Part shown: piece by piece, positions 16,031-22,661 of the stretch
Position numbering within the stretch: position 1 is the stretch's first letter
How the letters are laid out: each line of letters begins with the position of its first letter
Origin: a virus
Direction: 5' to 3' (one strand)
IMG/VR virus record: IMGVR_UViG_3300022752_000111
Span: 1-48,511 of that record
DNA length: 48,511 nucleotides
The notes under the pieces: model-generated
The model's input: the letters and a program-made list of their open reading frames with translations, nothing else
The model's database searches: none
Told to the model about the DNA's origin: nothing
Program-made: the position numbers and the translations under genes

Positions 16031-16401
16031 TGGAAAGAACGGAACTGATTAACGCGGCCTTGGACTTCTTGGATGTTGCTCAACACTACTATGGTGTCGA
16101 GCCGGCTCAGCGAATGTTTGAGCATATGACTGCTGAAGATCCTGCGTTGGCACAAGAAATGTTCTTAAGGTTGTTGGCAGGCAGAGAATCCTCAAGTGTG
16201 GTTGTCGTTGACATCGACCAGCAGAAGTTTGACCGTGTGGCCTGTGTTCGTGCTATTCGTATGGTCACCGGATTGGCTTTGAAAGAAGCCATAGAAATTC
16301 TCAAAGCCATTGACTCGGGCCAGACGATTGTGTTAAAATCAAAGCCTGGTCTTAGAATTGATCGTAGTTTATTAACAGCAAATGGACTTATATTGGAGTA
16401 A
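16030..16401 (+). CDS. Protein with ribosomal L7/L12 C-terminal-like domain, 123 aa
   Basis: Residues about 57-118 match the L7/L12 C-terminal fold, with the diagnostic helix VACVRAIRMVTGLALKEA at 70-87 (cellular: VIKAVR-x-x-TGLGLKEA). In cellular L12 this domain recruits translation GTPases. The N-terminal 55 residues are helical and differ from the L12 dimerisation domain. Ribosomal-protein homologues including L12 have been reported in phages. Here it may act on host translation factors, but that is inference. Starts at the upstream stop (TAATG). Confidence 0.65.
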   Translation: MERTELINAALDFLDVAQHYYGVEPAQRMFEHMTAEDPALAQEMFLRLLAGRESSSVVVVDIDQQKFDRVACVRAIRMVTGLALKEAIEILKAIDSGQTIVLKSKPGLRIDRSLLTANGLILE

Positions 16402-16403
16402 TT

Positions 16404-16919
16404 ATGCAACTGTTTAATCGTTATTGTGAACTTGTTGACTATCGTTTGACAGAAGTAGATCGGTTTACCTGGACTTGTTTCGGCGACACCGCCTACTACT
16501 TCAGTAACTGGGATCAGGACAACGACACCTATAGCTTACAGGCCATTGTTGACCTGCGTGCATTTGATGTCAAGGTACTAGAAGTCTGTGACTACAGGAA
16601 TAATCGAGCCTATCGTTATTTTGCTCCGGGTTGCAGAGATCCTTATCGTGCCTGCGGTGAACCCGAGTATCGTGACCAAGCCTGGGACGATGTTGGCTTT
16701 ACTGACTTGGAAACTGAGGATGATTGGTTTGACAAAGCAGAGGCAATCTTTCAGGGTCGGGATTACGATACTCGTGTACTAGTGCCCTTGGACTTAGAGG
16801 AAGCAGAGATATTCCGTCTTATGCAACTAGCCCACGAACGTGACATCACCTTAAATAAACTTGTAGAACAAATCCTACAAGAGGTCATTGATCGCGAACG
16901 GGTCCGGACCGCAGCTTAA
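16404..16919 (+). CDS. Conserved phage protein, 171 aa
   Basis: ATG at 16404 with a TTGGAG RBS in the end of the L12-like gene. The product is acidic in the middle (GFTDLETEDDWF) and ends in a helical LDLEEAEIFRLMQLAHERD segment that resembles ribbon-helix-helix-type DNA-binding helices. No definite family. Followed by a strong intrinsic terminator. Confidence 0.6.
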   Translation: MQLFNRYCELVDYRLTEVDRFTWTCFGDTAYYFSNWDQDNDTYSLQAIVDLRAFDVKVLEVCDYRNNRAYRYFAPGCRDPYRACGEPEYRDQAWDDVGFTDLETEDDWFDKAEAIFQGRDYDTRVLVPLDLEEAEIFRLMQLAHERDITLNKLVEQILQEVIDRERVRTAA

Positions 16920-16937
16920 CCTCAAGTAGCTCCTTTG

Positions 16938-16963
16938 AGTGCCCGGCAACGGGCACTTTTTTT
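16938..16963 (+). terminator. Rho-independent terminator
   Basis: AGTGCCCG-GCAA-CGGGCACT forms an 8-bp GC-rich stem followed by seven T. It ends the unit of the preceding genes, and its T-tract overlaps the -35 of the next promoter. Confidence 0.9.
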
Positions 16964-16991
16964 GACTTTCTTATATATTATATGCTATAAT
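16962..16991 (+). promoter_or_regulatory. Sigma70-like promoter TTGACT-18-TATAAT, leaderless start
   Basis: TTGACT (16962-16967), 18-bp spacer, TATAAT (16986-16991). Only six nt (GATAGT) separate the -10 from the ATG at 16998, so transcription should begin at or next to the start codon and the mRNA should be leaderless. Confidence 0.8.
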
Positions 16992-16997
16992 GATAGT

Positions 16998-18098
16998 ATG
17001 AAAAAACTTCCTTACATAGAAGATTATATTGTTTTGTTAGGAGATGATCCTCTGTCATGGCCACCAAAACAACAAATTATCAAACTAGCTAGGTACGATG
17101 AGCCTATTGTAAATAGCATGGCCCAGCAAGTGACTAGTAAATTAGGTTTTACAGATAAACAAGCCGCACTTGCACAGAAAATTGTAACTAAATATCGTAA
17201 GCAATGGTCTGCTGCCGGATACGACGTAACCGATCATATCGAAACACCTAGGTACAAATTACCAATCAGAGTCATTGATCGAAGGCAGCGAATTGATTTA
17301 GTTGATTATAATATAGAAATTAGGTTCCCTTACGATCAAGATATTATCAGTAAATTACGAGCGTCGGCTAATGAGTCACCTGGTAGGTTATCTTGGGACC
17401 CAGACAAACATTGTTGGATAACGCCGGCACTGGAGCAAAGAGTAGTCTGGGCTAAAGAATTTGGTGTAGAATATAACTTTGAATTTAGTACCGAGTTTGA
17501 CCAAGCACTATCAACGCTGTTATCACAATCTGACTTCTCTATTTGTTTGCAGCGTGATGGTTCTAATTTTGCTATTACCAATGCAGAAATTTCGTTATTA
17601 GATTACATTAGTGAGAATATCGGATTTGATGACTTAACCAAATTAGTAGACTACAGTAGTATATTGGGATACGAGATAGATCCGGTTATAAAACATGAAC
17701 TTGATGTCAAACAATTGATTAAATCTGTTCTAATGTCAAGAACAGTCAATCTGACATACACTTCATATGTCAACGACTTTGATCAAATAGTTGAATATGC
17801 CAAATTAACTGATAGATTTCCTATCTTCGTCTACGAATCGGGGACTAAGACTTTGATGCGTGAAATTGAAAAATGTTTTCCTCCAGACCAAGTGCTCAGT
17901 CAAGGACATCATCTTATCTCCAAACATGAAGTCAACAAATACAAAGTTGTTTATTTTAATCATTGGAAAACCATACGGCAAAAAATGCCATTATTAGTTA
18001 CTATGCACACTTTGTTGATAGGTCATCGTAGGCAGCAGGTCGCAAACTTGGCTGATAAAATTGTATACTATACACAGGTAGTCGATAATAATGAATGA
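16998..18098 (+). CDS. Unknown protein with HARP-like segment, UvsW partner gene, 366 aa
   Basis: I use the ATG at 16998, six nt after the -10. The in-frame codon 63 nt upstream lies within the terminator/promoter. Residues ~104-140 (FPYDQDIISKL, GRLSWDPDKHCWI) resemble a HARP-type domain found beside DNA-annealing helicases. It overlaps the UvsW helicase gene by 8 nt, so both probably work on DNA. No ATPase motif is present. The domain call is weak. Confidence 0.6.
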   Translation: MKKLPYIEDYIVLLGDDPLSWPPKQQIIKLARYDEPIVNSMAQQVTSKLGFTDKQAALAQKIVTKYRKQWSAAGYDVTDHIETPRYKLPIRVIDRRQRIDLVDYNIEIRFPYDQDIISKLRASANESPGRLSWDPDKHCWITPALEQRVVWAKEFGVEYNFEFSTEFDQALSTLLSQSDFSICLQRDGSNFAITNAEISLLDYISENIGFDDLTKLVDYSSILGYEIDPVIKHELDVKQLIKSVLMSRTVNLTYTSYVNDFDQIVEYAKLTDRFPIFVYESGTKTLMREIEKCFPPDQVLSQGHHLISKHEVNKYKVVYFNHWKTIRQKMPLLVTMHTLLIGHRRQQVANLADKIVYYTQVVDNNE

Positions 18099-19548
18099 AT
18101 GTGTGTTATCAATTCGAGATGAAGTTAATGTTAAGTTGTCAGGACTTGACGTTGATACTCGACGTCACCTTACCAACAAATTCAAATATGAAATTCCCGG
18201 AGCCAGGTATTTGCCGGCCGTAAGGTTAGGGAGATGGGATGGTAAGGTCAGCTATTTTAGTTTGGCTGGCTCCACGTACATTAACTTGCTGCCCGAGATA
18301 ATTCCAATTTTAGAAGAACGTGGCTACGACATACAAGTTGAAGATGTGCGTGAATATACAACTAGCTTTGCCTTTGCACAGATCAATGAAGAAAGTTTTA
18401 CGCATGTAAATTGGCCCGAAGGACATCCTGAAGTTGGGAAACCAATAACATTGCGTGATTATCAGATTGAAATCATAAATCGTTTTCTCAGCAACCCACA
18501 GTGTATACAAGAAGTTGCCACTGGGGCCGGTAAGACAATTATGACTGCGGCGCTAAGTTCAAGCGTTGAAGAATATGGACGTAGCATTGTAATCGTACCT
18601 AATAAAAGTTTGGTTACACAAACCGAACGTGACTACCGTAACTTAGAATTAGACGTTGGGGTATACTTCGGCGATCGCAAAGAGCTCGGGCACAAGCATA
18701 CAATATGCACATGGCAAAGTCTTAATGTTTTGCTCAAAAACACTGCTAGTGGTGACACTGACATTACAATTGGTGAATTCATCGAAGGCATAGTCTGCCT
18801 TGTAGTTGACGAGGTACACATGGCCAAAGCCGACGCACTTAAAACACTGTTAACAGGTGTGTTTGCTCATGTGCCTATACGCTGGGGTTTGACTGGCACC
18901 GTGCCCAAAGAAGAATATAATCGACTAGCATTATTGTGTACTCTAGGTCCGGTCATAGGACAACTAAGTGCAAGCGAACTACAAGATCAAGGAGTCTTAG
19001 CTGAGTGTCACGTTAACATTGTGCAATTAGCTGACCATAAAGAGTTTAATAACTATCAAAGTGAACTTAAATACTTGTTAGAAAATTCAGAACGTTTAGA
19101 CTACATCAGCAGACTTATTGAAAAAATTAGAGAATCCGGTAACACCTTGGTCTTGATTGATCGTGTAGCAGCTGGCCAAGCATTAGTCAGTCGCATTAGA
19201 GATGCAGTGTTTGTATCAGGTGCAACCAAAGGCACAGAAAGGCAAGAAGAATATGACGAAGTGGCAACGGCAGCAGACAAAGTCATTGTCGCCACCTATG
19301 GTGTGGCAGCAGTTGGTATCAATATTCCTAGGATTTTTAATCTTGTTCTTATTGAGCCTGGTAAAAGTTTTGTACGAGTCATACAGAGTATTGGCCGAGG
19401 CATTCGCAAGGCTTCAGACAAAGACTTCGTCCAAATTTGGGACATAACCAGTAGTTGTAAGTTTGCCAAAAGGCATTTGACTCAACGTAAGAACTTTTAT
19501 CGAGAGGCAAAATACCCCTTTGACTTAGAGCGGGTAAATTATATATAA
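18091..19548 (+). CDS. uvsW: UvsW-type SF2 DNA helicase, 485 aa
   Basis: All SF2 motifs are visible: Walker A VATGAGKT at ~142-149, DEVH at ~240-243, WGLTGTVP, a late TYGVAAVGIN and motif VI SIGRGIRKA. An N-terminal region without helicase motifs precedes these, as in T4 UvsW, which unwinds branched DNA, promotes fork regression and shuts off origin replication. The length is close to the T4 protein. It overlaps the upstream gene. The -10 of the next promoter overlaps its stop. Confidence 0.9.
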   Translation: MNECVLSIRDEVNVKLSGLDVDTRRHLTNKFKYEIPGARYLPAVRLGRWDGKVSYFSLAGSTYINLLPEIIPILEERGYDIQVEDVREYTTSFAFAQINEESFTHVNWPEGHPEVGKPITLRDYQIEIINRFLSNPQCIQEVATGAGKTIMTAALSSSVEEYGRSIVIVPNKSLVTQTERDYRNLELDVGVYFGDRKELGHKHTICTWQSLNVLLKNTASGDTDITIGEFIEGIVCLVVDEVHMAKADALKTLLTGVFAHVPIRWGLTGTVPKEEYNRLALLCTLGPVIGQLSASELQDQGVLAECHVNIVQLADHKEFNNYQSELKYLLENSERLDYISRLIEKIRESGNTLVLIDRVAAGQALVSRIRDAVFVSGATKGTERQEEYDEVATAADKVIVATYGVAAVGINIPRIFNLVLIEPGKSFVRVIQSIGRGIRKASDKDFVQIWDITSSCKFAKRHLTQRKNFYREAKYPFDLERVNYI

Positions 19549-19549
19549 T
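19520..19549 (+). promoter_or_regulatory. Sigma70-like promoter TTGACT-18-TATAAT, leaderless start
   Basis: TTGACT (19520-19525) and TATAAT (19544-19549) with an 18-bp spacer. The -10 overlaps the UvsW stop. The ATG at 19556 is six nt after the -10 (AACACT), so the mRNA should be leaderless. Confidence 0.7.
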
Positions 19550-19555
19550 AACACT

Positions 19556-20065
19556 ATGAGCAGAATACTAAACCTTGAAACTAACCGAGCATATAACCTC
19601 AATGATGTACCCGACGAAATTGAAGACCTAAGATTTTGTGTATTAGATAACTCGGATCCTAAAACACCTGATTATTACTTTATTCCGCTAATTTTCTTAG
19701 AAAGTTTTAACAGTCCGGCCTTAGTATTGCGTATCGGAGAACATACTGTTAAAATGCCTGTGGACTGGCAACTTTTAATTGGTGAATACGATCTCGGTGA
19801 TTTAGAAGTAGTGCCACTTACTAGTATAAATGATCGTGGCTTTTCGGCGTTTTGCTTTAACCCAATAAAAAGCTATAGGCCTGAGTTTCATCCAGTCGAA
19901 ATCATTGATATCTATCAAGATGTTAAATGGTACTTTCCTAAACTTCGGGCAGGTCAAATGCTAGCAGTCCCAATAAATGACACCGATAACAATCCATTAT
20001 GCGCTTACTTTGTAAAAGATATAAGTCGTCTAAGTGAAGTTGTTGATATAAGTAGAGCATGGTAA
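19556..20065 (+). CDS. Conserved phage protein downstream of UvsW, 169 aa
   Basis: A beta-rich soluble protein with a conserved-looking core (KMPVDWQLLIGE, SINDRGF, KWYFPKLRAGQ, CAYFVKDISR). I recognise the pattern as a conserved gene of marine T4-like phages but know no function. It abuts the next gene without a gap (stop 20065, ATG 20066). Confidence 0.65.
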   Translation: MSRILNLETNRAYNLNDVPDEIEDLRFCVLDNSDPKTPDYYFIPLIFLESFNSPALVLRIGEHTVKMPVDWQLLIGEYDLGDLEVVPLTSINDRGFSAFCFNPIKSYRPEFHPVEIIDIYQDVKWYFPKLRAGQMLAVPINDTDNNPLCAYFVKDISRLSEVVDISRAW

Positions 20066-20539
20066 ATGGCTAAGAAAAAAGAGCGAGTATTATCTCTAGC
20101 ACGACAATTTCGTGCTATGGATACTAAACATCGTGATTTTGTAGAAACCTTAAACGAAGAGGAGCGCAAAGAGTTTAGCACGTTTATGTCCCTTAAATAC
20201 GTGGGCAATGTTGATGGGATTCCCGAGTTACAGAGTTGGTATCTTGCAGCCACTAATGAACGTGTAAACAAGCATTATTTTAGCTTGAGTCGACACCCAA
20301 AACTACAATGGCTATTGTGTACCACTGTTAGTCCCAATATGGGCGTACAAAATCATTACTGGATGCGACCCGCCAGCAACAAACGAAATCTCCGAGCTTA
20401 TCGATTTTTAGAAATGTTGCACCCTACAGCCAGTGAGGAAGAAATAGAATTACTTGTAAGTATTAATACCGAAGAGGACCTTAAGTCATACGCACGTGAC
20501 TTGGGATGGGATGAAAAAAGGATCAGAGATGAGCTATGA
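20066..20539 (+). CDS. Possible clamp-loader small subunit (gp62-like), 157 aa
   Basis: A helical protein with F-x-x-F-M, ATNERVNKHY and a C-terminal helical pair (EEEIELLVSI, KSYARDLGWDEKR). Its layout recalls the T4-type gp62 clamp-loader small subunit (an N-terminal 'F-x-x-N/M' block, an AN-x-x-N-like block, then a basic stretch), which with gp44 loads the gp45 clamp. Similarity is distant and no gp44 or gp45 is in the window, so the call is tentative. Confidence 0.4.
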   Translation: MAKKKERVLSLARQFRAMDTKHRDFVETLNEEERKEFSTFMSLKYVGNVDGIPELQSWYLAATNERVNKHYFSLSRHPKLQWLLCTTVSPNMGVQNHYWMRPASNKRNLRAYRFLEMLHPTASEEEIELLVSINTEEDLKSYARDLGWDEKRIRDEL

Positions 20540-21219
20540 CATATCAATGTCAGTACTGTAATCGTAGTTTTGTTAAAGAAAGTACATTAACCCATCATGC
20601 TTGCGAACGTAAAAGACGGTTTCAACAAGAACGTGAGATAGGTGTTCAATGGGGCTTGAGAGCATATATCATATTCTATACGACTACACAAAGCTCACAT
20701 CGTACAAAAAGCTATGCCGATTTTGTAGATAGTCCTTACTATACTGCATTTGTACGTTTTGGCCGTCATTGTCATAGTATTCATTGTGTTAATTTTGAAC
20801 ATTACACTCGTTGGTTGCTCAAGAATAACAAAAAGCTAGATTACTGGGTATCTGAATCCTTTTATAATGAATGGCTACAAGAATATCTACGCAATGAAAA
20901 CGTTCAAAATGCACTGGAACGTAGTATGCAGACTATTCTTGACTACATGCACGAACATCCAGAATACCGTAATGGTTACCGAGATTACTTTAGACTAGCT
21001 AATGAAAACCGTATATGCTATCATATAAGTACTGGGCGTGTGAGTGTTTGGATGGTTTACCATGCCGAGTCCGGGCAAGATTTCTTATCGAGACTTAATG
21101 ATGATCAAGTTGCTAGTATTATTAACTTTATTGATCCAACATTTTGGAATTCTAAGTTTCGTGACTGCCCTGATGATGTTGAATTTGTGCGTGGGGTTCT
21201 TAAAACAGCTGGATTATGA
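20536..21219 (+). CDS. C2H2-like zinc-finger phage protein, 227 aa
   Basis: The N-terminus is a classic zinc finger, C5-x2-C8 with H20/H21 and C23 (YQCQYCNRSF), followed by a basic KRRFQQER stretch, then a long helical/aromatic domain with no known motif. It overlaps both neighbours by four nt. The finger suggests nucleic-acid binding. Position among replication genes suggests a role in replication or transcription, unproven. Confidence 0.7.
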   Translation: MTYQCQYCNRSFVKESTLTHHACERKRRFQQEREIGVQWGLRAYIIFYTTTQSSHRTKSYADFVDSPYYTAFVRFGRHCHSIHCVNFEHYTRWLLKNNKKLDYWVSESFYNEWLQEYLRNENVQNALERSMQTILDYMHEHPEYRNGYRDYFRLANENRICYHISTGRVSVWMVYHAESGQDFLSRLNDDQVASIINFIDPTFWNSKFRDCPDDVEFVRGVLKTAGL

Positions 21220-21794
21220 AATTTCAAAGCGATATTGACATAGATTTTGCTGACCGCAGCCAAGTTCTTGCTCATATACGTCATCGTGCTGCCAGCATAG
21301 ATCATACGACGCCACACAATACAGGTATCTATGTCACCGAGATACCTTATGATCCTGTGACTAATCGTGCCACAATAGACTACCGAACAGCAGAAGAACG
21401 TGGCTACATTAAACTAGATTTACTCAATGTAAACATTTATAACCAAGTCAAGTCTGAACATGATCTTAAGCAGCTTATGTCTGAGCTTCCACCCTGGCAA
21501 CGATTGTTAGATAAATCATTCTGTGAGCAGTTAATTCACATTGGTAATCATTATAACACATTGTTACGTATGCCTGAGACAGTCAACACTATCTTAAGGT
21601 TGGCTATGTTTTTGGCTATTATACGCCCGGGTAAAAGACATTTAATCGGGCGGACTTGGGCCGAAGTCGCAGCGACTATATGGGAACGAACCGATGATCA
21701 ATATAGTTTCAAACGCAGTCATGCAGTGGCCTACGCACACCTAGTAGCGGTGCATATGAATCTATTAAATAGGTCTACGAACCAAGGTAATTGA
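21216..21794 (+). CDS. Short DnaE (Pol III alpha)-like protein, 192 aa
   Basis: The N-terminus SDIDIDF (D6, D8, D10) matches the Pol III alpha palm motif PDIDIDF that carries two catalytic Asp. GYIKLDLL (D68) matches the strand with the third catalytic Asp (VKFDFLG in cellular DnaE), and FKRSHAVAYA at about 164-173 matches DnaE's FNKSHAAAYA. The PHP domain, most of the palm/fingers between these motifs and the C-terminal domains are absent. It is probably a derived or accessory version; activity is uncertain. Overlaps the upstream gene (ATGA) and is overlapped at its 3' end by the antisense gene. Confidence 0.75.
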   Translation: MKFQSDIDIDFADRSQVLAHIRHRAASIDHTTPHNTGIYVTEIPYDPVTNRATIDYRTAEERGYIKLDLLNVNIYNQVKSEHDLKQLMSELPPWQRLLDKSFCEQLIHIGNHYNTLLRMPETVNTILRLAMFLAIIRPGKRHLIGRTWAEVAATIWERTDDQYSFKRSHAVAYAHLVAVHMNLLNRSTNQGN

Positions 21795-22136
21795 GCGCCG
21801 TTTGCTGCGTTTAGCAGCGATTTCTTTGAGACTAATGTTAGGGCCAACTAGTATAGTCACGTCCTTACTATTCATTGTCTTAATACTGAACTTAAATTCT
21901 GCCCAATCTGATTTTAGAAAAACGTTGATCGGTATCATTCTATTACTTTCCCACCACCATTGCTCGCCTAAGCTCAAGTACTTTAATTTTTGTTCTTGAG
22001 TACGTAAACTACCAAAATCGTATATTGTAGTGATTTGTTCATCGGAATTTTGAATTATTCCTATGTATTCGTCGCCGCCGTATTTAAGGTAGGTAATAAA
22101 AGGGTACTGGATTAAGAGCTGTTTAATTTCTTCCAC
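21765..22136 (-). CDS. Lone minus-strand conserved phage protein, 123 aa
   Basis: This ORF fills the only large gap in + strand genes. The product shows composition unlike a shadow: YGGDEYIGIIQN, an EQWWWESNR motif, IPINVFL and a basic end with RSKRRS. I use the GTG at 22136; an in-frame TTG at 22172 would give 135 aa. A TATAAATA sits just upstream on the minus strand. Its 3' end overlaps the + strand gene by 30 nt. The family is a conserved phage protein of unknown function. Confidence 0.75.
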   Translation of the reverse strand: MEEIKQLLIQYPFITYLKYGGDEYIGIIQNSDEQITTIYDFGSLRTQEQKLKYLSLGEQWWWESNRMIPINVFLKSDWAEFKFSIKTMNSKDVTILVGPNISLKEIAAKRSKRRSITLVRRPI

Positions 22137-22141
22137 TTTTC

Positions 22142-22149
22142 GGTAAATA
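22142..22149 (+). promoter_or_regulatory. Candidate late promoter (GGTAAATA) for the + strand tail genes
   Basis: GGTAAATA lies 8 nt before the ATG at 22158, which has no visible RBS. It resembles the other (G/A/T)TAAATA elements ahead of structural genes in this window. Confidence 0.35.
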
Positions 22150-22157
22150 GTAAAATA

Positions 22158-22661
22158 ATGATTACAATCCAAACTTATTTATATCCAGTTATAATAGTAG
22201 CCGAATTTTGGGACCCTACGATCTTTACTACAAGGAATACGCAAGTGTATGCAACCCCAGTGACCATATATCAAGGAATTGATAACCCAATTCAGATAAG
22301 AGTACGAAACCAAGACCAAAAGTCTGTGGATATGACCGGAAGAGTTATTCAAGTAGATATTCAAAATCCCGATAATCAGCTTACAGAATACAGCTTTGGT
22401 ATTAGTTTTAATAACAGGATAAAAGGATACGGTAATTTTACTATTCCAAAAAACGTTGTTGATAATTTAAAGCAACGACAGTACAAATTAACTTTTAGAG
22501 CCATCAATGAGGCAACTAATCAAGAACAGCCAATGTTTGTTGATGATAATTTTGGCGTACCACTGGATCTAATTGTTAAACCAGCATATTATTCTGACAT
22601 GCCCGTACAAGAAAATGAAATGTCAGACTTTCTTACTATTGACGGCGGAACCACACCATGA
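22158..22661 (+). CDS. Putative virion structural protein (tail/baseplate type), 167 aa
   Basis: A beta-rich protein starting MITIQTYLY and ending in an Asp/Gly-rich tail. The segment IYQGIDNPIQIRVRNQD recalls baseplate upper/adhesin N-terminal domains of phage structural proteins. Stop overlaps the ATG of the tail fibre by 4 nt, so it is probably expressed with it. Function is inferred from context. Confidence 0.6.
   Translation: MITIQTYLYPVIIVAEFWDPTIFTTRNTQVYATPVTIYQGIDNPIQIRVRNQDQKSVDMTGRVIQVDIQNPDNQLTEYSFGISFNNRIKGYGNFTIPKNVVDNLKQRQYKLTFRAINEATNQEQPMFVDDNFGVPLDLIVKPAYYSDMPVQENEMSDFLTIDGGTTP
22176..22183 (-). promoter_or_regulatory. Perfect T4-type late promoter on the minus strand (TATAAATA)
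   Basis: Read on the minus strand the sequence is TATAAATA, the exact T4 late consensus. It lies 40 nt upstream of the GTG at 22136, in the right orientation and position to drive the lone antisense gene. Confidence 0.55.

Noticed and set aside
16935-16997. N-terminal extension of the HARP-like gene from the in-frame codon at 16935
   Set aside because: The extension would start inside a strong intrinsic terminator and cross the promoter; the ATG at 16998 fits the -10 position.
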